Shown: positions 18,699 through 28,662 of the stretch, in pieces
How positions within the stretch are numbered: position 1 is the first letter of the stretch
Layout: every line of letters starts with the position of its first letter
Source of the DNA: Aliisedimentitalea scapharcae
GTDB taxonomy: Bacteria; Pseudomonadota; Alphaproteobacteria; Rhodobacterales; Rhodobacteraceae
Length of the DNA stretch: 64,000 nt
Assembly: GCF_045277565.1 (NCBI RefSeq)
Contig: NZ_CP123584.1
Span: forward strand, 1,550,001-1,614,000
Reading direction: 5' to 3'
Notes under the pieces: model-generated
Database searches by the model: none
What the model was told of the DNA's origin: nothing
What the model saw: only the letters and a program-made list of their open reading frames with translations
Translations under genes and position numbers: made by a program

Positions 18699-19802
18699 AT
18701 GACAAACCCCATGTTGCCCCGCGCCGGTGAAATGTTGCATCTGCGAGGGAATGCGCTTGAAAAAGGCGATCCCGTGGCTTTGCCACTGGTCCAAAGTTCG
18801 ATGTATCACCTGCCGGGCACCTGGCAAGGTGAGCGGTCTTATGGGCGGGTCGACAACCCGACATGGGAACAGCTGGAACATGTGCTGTCGCATCTGGAAC
18901 AGGCACCTTGTCTGAGCTTCCCTTCGGGGATGGCAGCGATTGCAGCGGCGTTGTTTGCCACGGTGCGGGCCGGGGCACGGTTGTTGATCCCGTCGGACGG
19001 ATATTATGTCACCCGCCGCCTGTCGGATCGGTTTCTGGCCAATCTGGGGGTCGAGGTCGTAGAGCGACCGACGACCGCATTTGATCGTGGCGGGTTTGAC
19101 GGGTTTGACGTGGTGTTTCTGGAAAGCCCGTCCAATCCGGGGCTCGACATGGTTGATCTGGCAGATGTGGCGAAACAGGTGCGGGCCGCAGGTGGGGTGA
19201 CCATTGCTGACAATACCACGCTGACCCCGCTGGGGCAGAGACCGTTGGATCTGGGCATTGACGTCGTGGTGTCGTCGGATACCAAATCCATGGGCGGCCA
19301 CTCGGATGCCCTGATGGGGCATGTGGCGACGCGGAACGAAAAAATCCTTGAGGCCGTGAAAGAGTGGCGCACGTTTTCGGGGTGTATTCCCGGCCCGCAG
19401 GAGGCCTGGTTGCTGCACCGGGGGATTGAAACGCTGGACGTCAGGTTCGACCGCATGTGCAGTTCAGCACAGATCATTGCTGAACGGTTGGTCGATCACC
19501 CAGAGGTGCAAAAGGTTCGCTATCCGGGGTTGCAGGGGGATCCGGCTCATATGTTGGCGGTGCAGCAGACACATCGGTTCGGGTTTCTGATATCGCTGAC
19601 ATTGGCAAGCGCGGAAAAGGCCGACAGCTTTATCAATTCCTGCCCGCTCTTGCGGCCGGCAACTTCCTTTGGCGGGGTTCACAGTTCGGCCGAGCGCCGC
19701 GCACGCTGGGGAGATGACGTGGCACCCGGGTTTGTACGCTTGTCTGTGGGATGCGAACCCGTAGAGGAGCTGTGGGCGGCGATGGACGCTGCGCTGGGAT
19801 AG
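18699..19802 (+). CDS. Cystathionine beta/gamma-lyase family PLP enzyme
   Basis: 367 aa Cys/Met-metabolism PLP protein. The PLP lysine is Lys196 in SSDTKSMGGHSDALMG; the cofactor-contact Asp171 is in IADNTTLTPLGQ, and the phosphate-binding tyrosine/arginine pair is in ERSYGRVDNPTW. The conserved PSGMAAIAAAL block follows. Family members cleave or form C-S bonds of cystathionine; MetC-type lyases also show cysteine desulfhydrase activity. Which one applies is not decided by sequence alone. The ATG has AGGACAGGACAC in front of it and sits in its own transcription unit. Confidence 0.85.
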   Translation: MTNPMLPRAGEMLHLRGNALEKGDPVALPLVQSSMYHLPGTWQGERSYGRVDNPTWEQLEHVLSHLEQAPCLSFPSGMAAIAAALFATVRAGARLLIPSDGYYVTRRLSDRFLANLGVEVVERPTTAFDRGGFDGFDVVFLESPSNPGLDMVDLADVAKQVRAAGGVTIADNTTLTPLGQRPLDLGIDVVVSSDTKSMGGHSDALMGHVATRNEKILEAVKEWRTFSGCIPGPQEAWLLHRGIETLDVRFDRMCSSAQIIAERLVDHPEVQKVRYPGLQGDPAHMLAVQQTHRFGFLISLTLASAEKADSFINSCPLLRPATSFGGVHSSAERRARWGDDVAPGFVRLSVGCEPVEELWAAMDAALG

Positions 19803-19838
19803 CGCCTGTGGTGTTTGCGACCCCCTCGGGTGCCCGGA

Positions 19839-20270
19839 TCAGATGACCCCGATTTCGGCCAGCGCCCGGTTCAGCTCTGGGGGCAGGATGTCTTCGCTGT
19901 GTCGTCCCATGGGCAGGTCTGGCGGGCTGTCTTCGGGTTTGAGATAGCGCCAGCCCTGAAATGGACGTTTCTGAGCGGTCTGTGTGCGGTGCAATTCAGG
20001 ATCCAGAATGATGGCACAGCGACGAATCCCGTCTTCGCCGATCACCTCATCCAGACGCAGCACCCGTTGACGGCATTGAACGACGCCTTTGATGACCCAA
20101 TAGATCGACCCGCCGTTCAGGATTTCGGCTTCGCGCTTGGGCCACATCCGGGTGACATGGCGCGGCAACCCATCGGGCAGTTCTGCCCGACGCATCTCTT
20201 GCCAGTCAATCAGGGATTCGACGCTCTCCGAGCCAACGGACAGTTTGATCAGATTGATATGCTTATCCAC
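19839..20270 (-). CDS. DUF1489 family protein
   Basis: 143 aa, with MDKHINLIKLSVGSESVESL at the start and HVTRMWPKREAEIL, GGSIYWVIKGVVQCRQRVL and PRPFQGWRYLKPEDSP-like segments as the conserved blocks of this alphaproteobacterial family. Function unknown. It has no signal peptide or membrane segment. It is divergent from nrdJ with 177 bp between the starts. Confidence 0.8.
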   Translation of the reverse strand: MDKHINLIKLSVGSESVESLIDWQEMRRAELPDGLPRHVTRMWPKREAEILNGGSIYWVIKGVVQCRQRVLRLDEVIGEDGIRRCAIILDPELHRTQTAQKRPFQGWRYLKPEDSPPDLPMGRHSEDILPPELNRALAEIGVI

Positions 20271-20447
20271 AGGTCATCCCCAGAGTCGTCCCGAGCTTCA
20301 TCATGATATTGTAGTTTACTGGTCGCGGGCTTCAAGGTATTGTGTGTGTCTCAGGAAAAAACCTCTCTAAACCGTGAATTCGGCGTTGAGGGTTTCTGGA
20401 ATCCTGTAGTATCGAAGCCGCCAGCCTACCCAGGAAGGATTCGCCCC

Positions 20448-22730
20448 ATGAGCCGCTTTGCCGCCCCGATCGCCGAACAGATTTGGGATATGAAATACCG
20501 TTTCAAAGGTGCCGATGGCACCCCAATCGATCAAACGGTCGAAGACAGCTGGCGGCGGATTGCCCGGGATCTGGCCAAGGTCGAAGACGATGCGGCGGTT
20601 TGGGAAGACAAATTCTATGGGGCGCTGGAGGATTTCAAATTCCTGCCAGCAGGCCGCATTACCGCAGGCGCAGGTACCGCGCGTCAGGTTACTTTGTTCA
20701 ACTGTTTTGTCATGGGCACCGTGCCAGACAGCATGGGCGGTATCTTTGACATGCTCAAAGAGGCTGCGCTGACCATGCAGCAGGGGGGTGGTATCGGATA
20801 TGATTTCTCGACCATTCGCCCGCGTGGTGCCGACGTAAAAGGCGTGGCGGCCGATGCCTCTGGCCCCTTGAGCTTTATGGATGTGTGGGACGCCATGTGC
20901 CGCACGATCATGTCCGCCGGTTCGCGCCGGGGTGCGATGATGGCGACCATGCGGTGTGACCATCCCGATATCGAACATTTCATCACCGCCAAATCCGATC
21001 CCGCCCGTTTGCGCATGTTCAACATGTCAGTGCTGGTAACCGATGCCTTTATGGAAGCGGTCAAGGCAGACGGGTCGTGGGAGCTGTCTTTTGGCGGCAA
21101 AGTCTACCACACGGTTCAGGCACGCGACCTGTGGAACAAGATCATGCAGGCGACGTTTGATTATGCCGAGCCGGGCGTGATTTTTATCGACCGGATCAAC
21201 ACCGCAAACAATCTGAGCTATTGCGAAACCATCGCGGCGACAAACCCCTGTGGTGAACAGCCGCTGCCGCCATATGGTGCCTGTCTGCTGGGGTCGATCA
21301 ACATGGCGCGGTTGGTGTCGAACCCGTTCGAAACCGGTGCCGCTCTGGATGAGACAGCCATGCAGGAGCTGGTCGCTACGGCCGTGCGGATGATGGACAA
21401 CGTTGTCGATGCATCCAAATTCCCGCTCGAGGCGCAGGCGCAGGAAGCGCACAACAAACGGCGGATCGGTCTCGGTGTCACCGGTCTGGCCGATGCGCTG
21501 CTGATGATGGGGCTGCGCTATGGTTCGGACGCGGCGGCGCGTCAGACCGAAAGCTGGTTGAAAGCCATCGCCCGCGCCGCATATCTGGCGTCGGTGGATT
21601 TGGCCAAGGAAAAAGGCGCGTTCCCGCTGTTCGACGCCGAGCCTTATCTGAATTCCGGGACGATGCAGGCAATGGACAGCGATGTGCGTGATGCAATCCG
21701 TGAAAACGGCATTCGCAATGCGCTGCTGACATCAATTGCACCGACCGGCACCATCAGCCTGTATGCGGGGAATGTCAGCTCGGGGATCGAGCCTGTGTTC
21801 GCCTATGCCTATACTCGCAAGGTTCTGCAGAAGGACGGTTCGCGCACCGAAGAGGAAGTGGTTGATTACGCCGTGCAGATGTGGCGTGATAAATTCGGTG
21901 ACAAGGAATTGCCCGATTATTTCGTCAATGCCCAGACCCTGGCCCCGACGGCCCACGTCAAGATGCAGGCTGCAGCTCAGAAATGGATCGACAGCTCAAT
22001 CTCGAAAACCATCAATTGCCCCGAAGACATCAGCTTTGATGACTTCAAGGACGTTTACATGCAGGCATGGGATCAGGGCTGCAAGGGCTGCACGACCTAT
22101 CGTCCCAATGATGTGACCGGGTCGGTTTTGACCGTTTCGGAAAGTTCCGAGCAGGCACCGGGTGAAAGCGCCGGAGCCCCGCATGAAGTTGAAGGTGGCG
22201 ATGTCATTTACATGTCCGAACCGCTGGACCGTCCGCAGTCGCTCGAAGGGCATACATATAAACTGAAATGGCCCGACAGCGAACACGCGATCTATCTGAC
22301 CATCAACGATATTGTGATAAACAACCATCGCCGCCCGTTCGAGGTCTTCATCAACTCCAAGAACATGGAGCATTATGCCTGGACCCTGGCATTGACACGG
22401 ATGATTTCGGCCGTGTTCCGGCGTGGCGGTGATGTGTCCTTTGTAGTGGAAGAGCTCAAGGCCGTATTTGATCCGCGCGGTGGGGCCTGGGTGCAGGGCA
22501 AATACATCCCGTCGATCTTGGCCGCCATCGGGGGCGTGATCGAAACCCATATGGTCAAAACTGGGTTCCTCGAAGGCGAAGGCATGGGGCTCAAAGCGGA
22601 CCCTCAGGCGCAAGTCGTCAACCTGGACCAACCCCGCGGCAAAGCCTGTCCGAGCTGCGGCCAGTTCGACATGCAGATGGTAGAAGGCTGCATGACCTGT
22701 CGCAGCTGTGGTCACTCCAAGTGTGGCTAA
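20448..22730 (+). CDS. nrdJ: Adenosylcobalamin-dependent ribonucleotide reductase (class II)
   Basis: 760 aa from the ATG at 20448, preceded by AGGAAGG; the in-frame extension to 20340 has no domain content. Catalytic features: Cys86 (LFNCFVMGT), NPCGEQ with Cys268 and Glu270, and Cys279 in GACLLGSINMARL, together the redox pair and thiyl-radical cysteine of class II reductases. The C-terminus holds a TSCPD-type region and a CxxC...CxxC zinc-ribbon-like tail (CPSCGQ ... CRSCGHSKCG). It reduces ribonucleotides with AdoCbl, so the cell depends on B12. No cobalamin riboswitch is seen upstream. Confidence 0.94.
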   Translation: MSRFAAPIAEQIWDMKYRFKGADGTPIDQTVEDSWRRIARDLAKVEDDAAVWEDKFYGALEDFKFLPAGRITAGAGTARQVTLFNCFVMGTVPDSMGGIFDMLKEAALTMQQGGGIGYDFSTIRPRGADVKGVAADASGPLSFMDVWDAMCRTIMSAGSRRGAMMATMRCDHPDIEHFITAKSDPARLRMFNMSVLVTDAFMEAVKADGSWELSFGGKVYHTVQARDLWNKIMQATFDYAEPGVIFIDRINTANNLSYCETIAATNPCGEQPLPPYGACLLGSINMARLVSNPFETGAALDETAMQELVATAVRMMDNVVDASKFPLEAQAQEAHNKRRIGLGVTGLADALLMMGLRYGSDAAARQTESWLKAIARAAYLASVDLAKEKGAFPLFDAEPYLNSGTMQAMDSDVRDAIRENGIRNALLTSIAPTGTISLYAGNVSSGIEPVFAYAYTRKVLQKDGSRTEEEVVDYAVQMWRDKFGDKELPDYFVNAQTLAPTAHVKMQAAAQKWIDSSISKTINCPEDISFDDFKDVYMQAWDQGCKGCTTYRPNDVTGSVLTVSESSEQAPGESAGAPHEVEGGDVIYMSEPLDRPQSLEGHTYKLKWPDSEHAIYLTINDIVINNHRRPFEVFINSKNMEHYAWTLALTRMISAVFRRGGDVSFVVEELKAVFDPRGGAWVQGKYIPSILAAIGGVIETHMVKTGFLEGEGMGLKADPQAQVVNLDQPRGKACPSCGQFDMQMVEGCMTCRSCGHSKCG

Positions 22731-22772
22731 CGGAGCACCGGGACGCGTTTGTTTCAGGGTGCATAAAGAACC

Positions 22773-22799
22773 CATATGGGCGATTTCGTCGCCCATATG
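22773..22799 (+). terminator. Strong hairpin after nrdJ
   Basis: CATATGGGCGA and TCGCCCATATG form a perfect 11-bp stem with a 5-nt TTTCG loop, 42 bp past the nrdJ stop. No U-tract follows, so it may be a terminator aided by Rho or a 3' stabiliser. It coincides with the point where base composition shifts to the AT-richer accessory region. Confidence 0.5.
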
Positions 22800-23251
22800 C
22801 CAAGTGATTGTCGCCCAAGTTTTCGTAACCTATTGAAATAAATCATTATAGTTAAATCTCGAAATCTGGCGCTTCGACTATATAATGCGGCTGTCGGTTT
22901 GCTGGCGGCTATTGACGCACTGCGTGAAATCCGGATCATGATGAGCATGGAATTGAACAAGCTCATACACGCCAACTACACCTGCTGACCAAGCAGCGAC
23001 CTTCTCCCGAGCGGACAATTGCTCGGATCGTTTCCCATCAAATGGAATATTGTCATGACGAGAATGACGGATCCACCTCTCGGGAATCTCTTCAGTTGAT
23101 GGCCTCCACATGCATCCATTTCAAAGGTCGAATACGGCGCTGACTTGAAGACGTCACGTTGGAGAGTGCGGGGCAACAGAGCTGTTGCTGAGACTGCTCA
23201 GACTTTGGTCATGGTCACTCTGTATCCAACCCATAAGAATTTTTGGAAAAG
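22800..23251. other. AT-rich intergenic stretch at the start of the accessory region
   Basis: About 450 bp without a supported gene. Short reading frames on both strands have no family-like features. Base composition is clearly richer in A and T than in the preceding housekeeping genes. Confidence 0.5.
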
Positions 23252-24503
23252 ATGGTTTTGAGGCGCGAGATGTCTCACGAACTGGACGACAAGTTAAAGA
23301 AATTAGCCGCGTCTGCAAACTACTCACCCGCTGGCCTGAAAGACCTTTTTGAAGGCTGGGACATTGTGGATTTCATGATGGTCGAGGCAGCCATTCGTCA
23401 AGCGAGTGATCCAGCAGAATGGCAACAGTCATTGGATACTATCCCTCGTGACCGCCACGAGGATTGGATGCAAAGCTGGGAAAAACGCCTCCTTGGGGCC
23501 TGGGAAGTCTCAGGGTTTTCGGACATGAGAAGGGCTGCCACTGTACTTCGTCGATTGCTGCTCATGACCCAACAGTCGGAATTCGAGCTGATTAGGGAAG
23601 CGTTTCGGTTGCCCTTGGAGCTGCCTGAAGGAAGGGGGGTGCCAGATTACCTGATTGGTATGGATGACAAGACGGAGTTGTCTCGAACTGTCAGAAACAA
23701 CATTGACAAGCCTGAGCGCCTGTTTGCCGTTCGTGACCTTGCCCGGTTCGATGACAAGGCGTCGGTCGCTGCTGAGGAGGTCAAATCTTGCTTCCCGAAC
23801 GCAAGTCAGGTGATCGATGGGCTTTTGGCTGAGATGCTTCGAGGTTTCGAGTTCGGCAATGATACCATTAAACTTCGACCGACGATCATTCTGGGCGAAC
23901 CAGGCATCGGCAAGACCACCGTCGTACGCATCCCTCGATATGCGGCCAAAGATCGTCTCGGTGGCTGGTCACACTGACTCTCAGGTGTTCGGGGTGTCGG
24001 CTGGTTGGTCGAGTGCGATGCCGAGTGTGATGACGAACGCCGTATTGAGACAGAAAATCCTTAACCCTGGCTTGGTGCTCGATGAAATTGACAAGGTACG
24101 TCCGAACCATAATGGGGATATCTATGCGGAACTGTTGCTTCTCAGCGAACCCTCGGATGCAAAGGCATACAGGGACAAGTTCCTGAGCGCTGCTACCGAT
24201 TGCTCTCGAATGTCCTGGCTTTTCACTGCGAATGACCTGACAAGTATTCCGCCCCCGCTAAAAAACAGGTGCACCATCTACAAAATGGAACGACTCACTG
24301 ATGATCAATTACCCGCAATCATCAGATCCATGCATTCCTCATATGCGATTGAACGCGCAGTGGACCCAAGATTGATCCCCTTATGCTTGGGAGATATCGA
24401 ATTACTGGAGCGAGACTTCAGGGACTATCGGGACCTGCGCCGCCTTCGAGAGATGATCCGCATCTTAGTACACCTGCGCCAAAAAGAACTTCCGCATGCC
24501 TAG
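23252..24503 (+). pseudogene. AAA family ATPase gene broken by a frameshift and a probable small deletion
   Basis: The first frame (to 23977) gives an N-terminal helical region and Walker A (GEPGIGKTTV, around 23896-23925), then ends out of phase. The second frame (readable from ~23935 to 24503) supplies VAGHTDSQVFGVSAGWSSAMPS, the Walker B LVLDEIDKV, a sensor 1-like WLFTANDLTSIPPPLKNRC and a C-terminal lid. The two frames differ by one base. The spacing between Walker A and the following block is also shorter than in Lon-like AAA modules, so a small deletion probably accompanied the frameshift. Intact members of this Lon-like group are cytoplasmic ATPases of unclear role. The start could also be the ATG at 23270. 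Confidence 0.7.
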
Positions 24504-24789
24504 TGTTTAGGCCTTCGGCCGCATAGGTCCCAACGGCCGTAGATGGACTTTCTGCTGCTGGTCAAAGTGCCACATGTGGGAGTGTCAGGGTTAGTCACTC
24601 TGGCGACGATCTTAGCAAGCTTTGTCTGCTTTGCGCAGGAAGGGGGCTTTGCAAAGTGTAGGCCATTTGCCGACAGCGGCCGTTCATGTCGTGTGCGGTT
24701 AAAGCCGGTTGGGAGCCCCCAGAAACTTCACCGTTGCACCCCCTTGAGCAGGCGTCAAACCGTTGCCAAGCACCGCAAAATTGAAGAGC

Positions 24790-26649
24790 TCAAGCCTGAA
24801 AAACTTGCCGTCCGTCCATCCAGGTTTCAAGAACATTGATCGCCTTGATCTCATTTGGGTCAACGTCACGTGGATCCTGATCAAGGATTACCATATCCGC
24901 CAGTTTTCCGGGTTCCAAACTTCCAACTTCGTGATCAGAGAAAAGCTGCCAAGCGGCTTCCGAAGTCATGGCACGAATGGCAGTCTCCACTGAAATCGTC
25001 TCTTGAGGCGCAAGAATATAGTCTGGTTCTTTCCAGGTGCGCCGGGTCACTGCCATCTCGATCATATGCAAGGGGTCCGGATCAGTCACCATAAAGTCCG
25101 AGTGCAATGTGAAGCCAACACCTGCTTCGTCGACACTGCGGCAGCGGTCGAGAAGCTGTACTTTTTCTTCGCCAAAAACCTCGTCACGCATGGCGATGCC
25201 CCAGAAATGAACGTGGCCGATTAGGAAGCTTGCAGAGACACCGAGATCCTTCATCCGCGCGATCTGTTCATCATGAAGGATCGAACAGTGTTCGATCCGT
25301 GGGCGGACGCGGGACATGTCGATCCCTGCCTCTCGTAGCGCCTCGCAGGTGTCGAGGATATTGTCGATAGCGGCATCGCCATTGCCATGGATCGCCAAGT
25401 GCCAGCCCTTACTGGCCCTCTCAAGCGCGGCGGCGGTCAGTTCGTCGGGCTGCATATAGGCCAAGCCTCGATTGTCGCTGTCCAGATAGGGGTCGCGTTG
25501 CAGGCCGGTAAACCCTTGGTTGGAGCCATCGGCGACAAGCTTATAGCCTGCAATACGCGCAAGCGCATTTCCATCGCCTTGCATGACCTTGGCTTCGTCC
25601 CAAGCCTCAGCCCCGATAGTATAGAACGGATAAGCCCGAATGCGCGCGTTCATGCGCCCAGATTGTGCCGCGGCGGCCATGACCTGGGTGTCTGCAGGGG
25701 ACTGTGCCAATGCACCAAGGCTGAGCTCAGAAACTGTTGTCAGGCCAAATTTCGCCCACTTGTCCAACAGCCCAAGCAGACCCTCAACCGGGTTCACCTC
25801 CGCCATCGCGGGGTAGTTTTCCGCGATCTTCAAAAACGCGACGTTGTTCTTCATCGTACCGGTCAGCTTGCCATCTGCGTCCCGCACGAACTCTCCCCCT
25901 GGGGGATCTTCGACATCATTGGTCACGCCAGAGACTTCAAAGGCCTTGGAATTGGCATAGGCCAAATGGCCAGAGGCGTTCAGGACAAAAATCGGGTGCT
26001 CGGTTGAAATTGGGTCAAGATCCGCGAAGGTCAGAGCGTCAGCCCCTTCCTGCACGGCAGGGTCAAAATTGCGGAACACCAGCCAGTCGCCAGCCGGTGT
26101 TTCTGCCACCCGCTGCGCAATATGATCGAGCACTTCAGCGACGGTGGAATAGCGGGCCATGCCAACGTATTCCATAATGGCATCCACCACCGAACCAGAC
26201 ACAACGTGAGTATGTGCGTCGATAAACCCTGGCAGCACTGTCTTGCCACCCAGATCGATTATGTTGGCATCTGCACCGGCCACGGCGCGGACCTCGCCAT
26301 CACTCCCAACAGCCAAAATCCGGTTTCCACGCAAAGCAATCGCTTCGGCTTCCGAAAAATCGTCGTCTACCGTGAGGATATTGCCGTTGGTGAATACTGT
26401 GGTGGCCTGCGTAGATGTTGCGGACTGCGCTTGGCCCCCGTTTGGCAACAGCGTTGACAGCCCGGCAAAGGCCGCGCCAGATTTGAGAAAGTCCCGTCGG
26501 CCAAAGCGCGCCCAGTCGATCCCCCAGTTGCAAGACCATCCGTTCTCACTGGCGGCTTCTTCTTTCAGATTACGTACAGTGTTGTTAACGGAAAAGAGCA
26601 ACCCAAATGTGCCACTGCAACACGGACAGCCATAGAGTTCATGTTTCAT
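24790..26649 (-). CDS. Amidohydrolase family protein (YtcJ-like, amidohydrolase 3) with an internal Tat-type signal
   Basis: 619 aa from the ATG at 26649, preceded by GAGGGAAG. The metal-binding motif GFIDAHTHV (HxH at 146 and 148) and the later IHGNGDAAIDN and HSDFMVTDPDP segments are typical of YtcJ-like amidohydrolases, which hydrolyse amide-type bonds of unknown natural substrates. A twin-arginine motif, RRDFLKSGAAFAG, lies at residues 51-63 and is followed by a hydrophobic stretch and an AQA-type cleavage site. It is therefore preceded by an unusual ~50-residue head carrying a CPCC motif (residues 8-11). A later start that would place the Tat motif at the N-terminus has no in-frame ATG. 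Export by Tat is likely but the head is unexplained. Confidence 0.85.
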   Translation of the reverse strand: MKHELYGCPCCSGTFGLLFSVNNTVRNLKEEAASENGWSCNWGIDWARFGRRDFLKSGAAFAGLSTLLPNGGQAQSATSTQATTVFTNGNILTVDDDFSEAEAIALRGNRILAVGSDGEVRAVAGADANIIDLGGKTVLPGFIDAHTHVVSGSVVDAIMEYVGMARYSTVAEVLDHIAQRVAETPAGDWLVFRNFDPAVQEGADALTFADLDPISTEHPIFVLNASGHLAYANSKAFEVSGVTNDVEDPPGGEFVRDADGKLTGTMKNNVAFLKIAENYPAMAEVNPVEGLLGLLDKWAKFGLTTVSELSLGALAQSPADTQVMAAAAQSGRMNARIRAYPFYTIGAEAWDEAKVMQGDGNALARIAGYKLVADGSNQGFTGLQRDPYLDSDNRGLAYMQPDELTAAALERASKGWHLAIHGNGDAAIDNILDTCEALREAGIDMSRVRPRIEHCSILHDEQIARMKDLGVSASFLIGHVHFWGIAMRDEVFGEEKVQLLDRCRSVDEAGVGFTLHSDFMVTDPDPLHMIEMAVTRRTWKEPDYILAPQETISVETAIRAMTSEAAWQLFSDHEVGSLEPGKLADMVILDQDPRDVDPNEIKAINVLETWMDGRQVFQA

Positions 26650-27211
26650 TATGTCTTCCCTCAAAAATCGCAAAAGAACACGGGCACAAAGTTGACCGCC
26701 GACATGACTAAAGCTGGCATATAGGAGACTTCAAATAAACTCCAAAAAATGGCAGTCTAAAGGTGAGGTCGACCATATTCCGTTTGGTAAATGTTTCCAG
26801 CGTCTACCCATTTTCGACGCGCGCGGTGAAGGTCCGCTTTCGCAAATCCGCATCTAGGGCCGTGTGTCCGTTTGGCTGGGCTTCTGTCATCTGGCGGCTG
26901 GGAACTGGTGCGGAATCGCTGCGACCCTGCTGCCGCACTGCCGCATGTCCGTTTCGAGCCCAGATGTATGTACCGGCTGCTGTTCGCAAGTGAGATATTG
27001 GCGTGGTTAGCGGTAGTCGCTGATATGTATCCGGCCTGTTTGTCGGCTCGCGGGCCGTGGCCATTTTGGGTTACGCACGCGCCTTGGTCTCATTACTGTC
27101 CAGACCGATGACGATCATTTGGGCTCTCAGACTCTGGGGGCGTATTGTCTCCGTTCCATGCTTTTCTCCTTCGCGAACTTCTTTGTGACTTCGAGCGTTT
27201 CAGATCGCGCC
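26650..27211. other. Intergenic stretch between the amidohydrolase gene and the IS110 remnant
   Basis: About 560 bp. It should hold the amidohydrolase promoter near 26650-26760 and the right end of the IS110 element near 27115-27211. No open frame here looks like a protein. Confidence 0.45.
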
Positions 27212-28268
27212 CTAAGTCTCATCTCTGTTGACCGCGTATGGCCTGCCGTAGCGCAGAACGCTCCAGGCAGTGCGCGCCAGTTTGTTGGCCAACGCGACAG
27301 CGGCCTTGTTGTGCGGCATCCGGCTCACAACTCCGCGCAACCACGGGCCAAGACCGATCGAATCCCAGCGGTGCGATCGCATGAGAATGACGTTTGCGGC
27401 CTGCACCAAAAGCATCCTTAGATACCCGTTGCCGCGCTTGCTGATCCGACCAAGGATTGTCCGCCCACCCGTGCTGAACTGACGCGGAACGAGACCGAGC
27501 CAAGCGGCAAAATCTCGGCCTCTGTCAAACACCTCGCCCATGACCAATTGCGGCCACGATAGCCGTTGAGATGAGTGGTCCGATCCCGGGAATGGTCATG
27601 ACATTGGCGCAGTTTTCTTCTGTTTTGCTGATCTCCTCAATTTCTGACGAGATTGCTTTGATCCGTTCATCAACCCAGAGCCAGTCGCCATAAAGCCCAA
27701 GGAGCGTGCCGCGCATTCGCGAGGAGATTTCATCGCGCCGGTTCTCAAGGATCGCCTCAAAAGAACTCTGTAAAGCATGCCGTCCCGCCCGCACGGTGAT
27801 GCCTTGCTCAATCAAAAACGCTCGGATCTGATTGATCGTGGCGGTGCGGCGTGCCACCAGCCTCGACCGAACTCGGTGCATTGCCTGCAGGTCCAACTGG
27901 TCCTGGCTTTTCTCAGTTACTGTTCGCAGGTTGGGTCGCATGGCGGCCTCTGCGATTGCTTCCGCATCGTTGTAATCGTTCTTCTGGCCTTTGTTGAATG
28001 GCTTCACGTAGATTGCTGGAATGATCCGGGGCTCAAACCTAAGTTTACGCAGCATACGACTGACAAAATGCGCGCTCATGCAGGCTTGCATGCCGACAAC
28101 GCAGCGCGGCAATTCTTCAAAGACCGACTTCAGCGCCAACCGCTTAATCTTTTTGCGCAAAACGCGCTGACCTGCGTGGTCAAAGCCAACCAGATGGAAC
28201 GTGTCTTTTCCGATGTCCACGCCAATGACAACGATCCCGTCGATGTCTTCTGGGTTCTTCGATTTCAT
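27212..28268 (-). pseudogene. IS110 family transposase, frameshifted
   Basis: Starts with the ATG at 28268 (GGAGAAG upstream). The N-terminal DEDD RuvC-like domain shows VIGVDIGKDTFHLVGFD and the NDYNDAEAIAEAA block. The C-terminal serine domain shows MTIPGIGPLISTAIVAAIG and later GGRTILGRISKRGNGYLR with the catalytic serine. After AAIGHG the frame breaks: one extra G in a GGG run (27537-27539 on the plus strand) moves reading from IGHG to GEVFDRGRDFAAWLGLV, which ends at 27212. Reversing that single base restores a normal ~350-residue transposase, so inactivation is recent. Without repair this copy should not transpose on its own. Confidence 0.85.
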
Positions 28269-28470
28269 AACTACTTCTCCTGTTTGCAGAAATAGGCAAA
28301 GCCTAACCTGCCGGGTGAAGCAGCCGGTACATCCCATTACTGTGAGATCGGTTTTCACGCTGCGCGCGCTCGCAGCGTGAGAAATTCTGTGTCCGTATAA
28401 ATCTCTCCGCTACTGCGCGGCGGGAAAACCGGTCATTCAAGCGACCTACAGCGGAAAATAAACACCCAAG
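28269..28470 (-). mobile_element. Non-coding upstream end of the IS110 element (bridge RNA candidate region)
   Basis: The ~200 bp upstream of the transposase start contain a strong hairpin at 28352-28384 and no gene. In the IS110 group the non-coding end next to the transposase encodes the structured bridge RNA that guides recombination, so this is the expected location. Element boundaries are not determined, because IS110 elements lack terminal inverted repeats. Confidence 0.4.
28352..28384. repeat. 10-bp perfect hairpin in the IS110 non-coding end
   Basis: TCACGCTGCG and CGCAGCGTGA pair around a 6-nt GC-rich loop, and the stem is extended by T-A and T-G pairs. It is the strongest RNA-like structure in this region. 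Confidence 0.6.
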
Positions 28471-28662
28471 GGTCACCCAACCAGACTTGATTTACGGATT
28501 CCGGCCGCTTCGTTTAAAAAGTTCGCGAGGGACTCTCTGGTTCATGTAGGATAGTAGGCGTTGATCTCGAAAGCTCAGGTTTCTGAGCGATCGCGCATTG
28601 AGAGCCGCATATTGGCTCAGACTTTTGCCTACTCCTCCAGAATTTCTTCAAGGACTACCATA

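Noticed and set aside
20271..20447. Cobalamin riboswitch or NrdR box before nrdJ
   Set aside because: I searched by eye for the conserved cobalamin-riboswitch core and paired NrdR boxes and saw neither.
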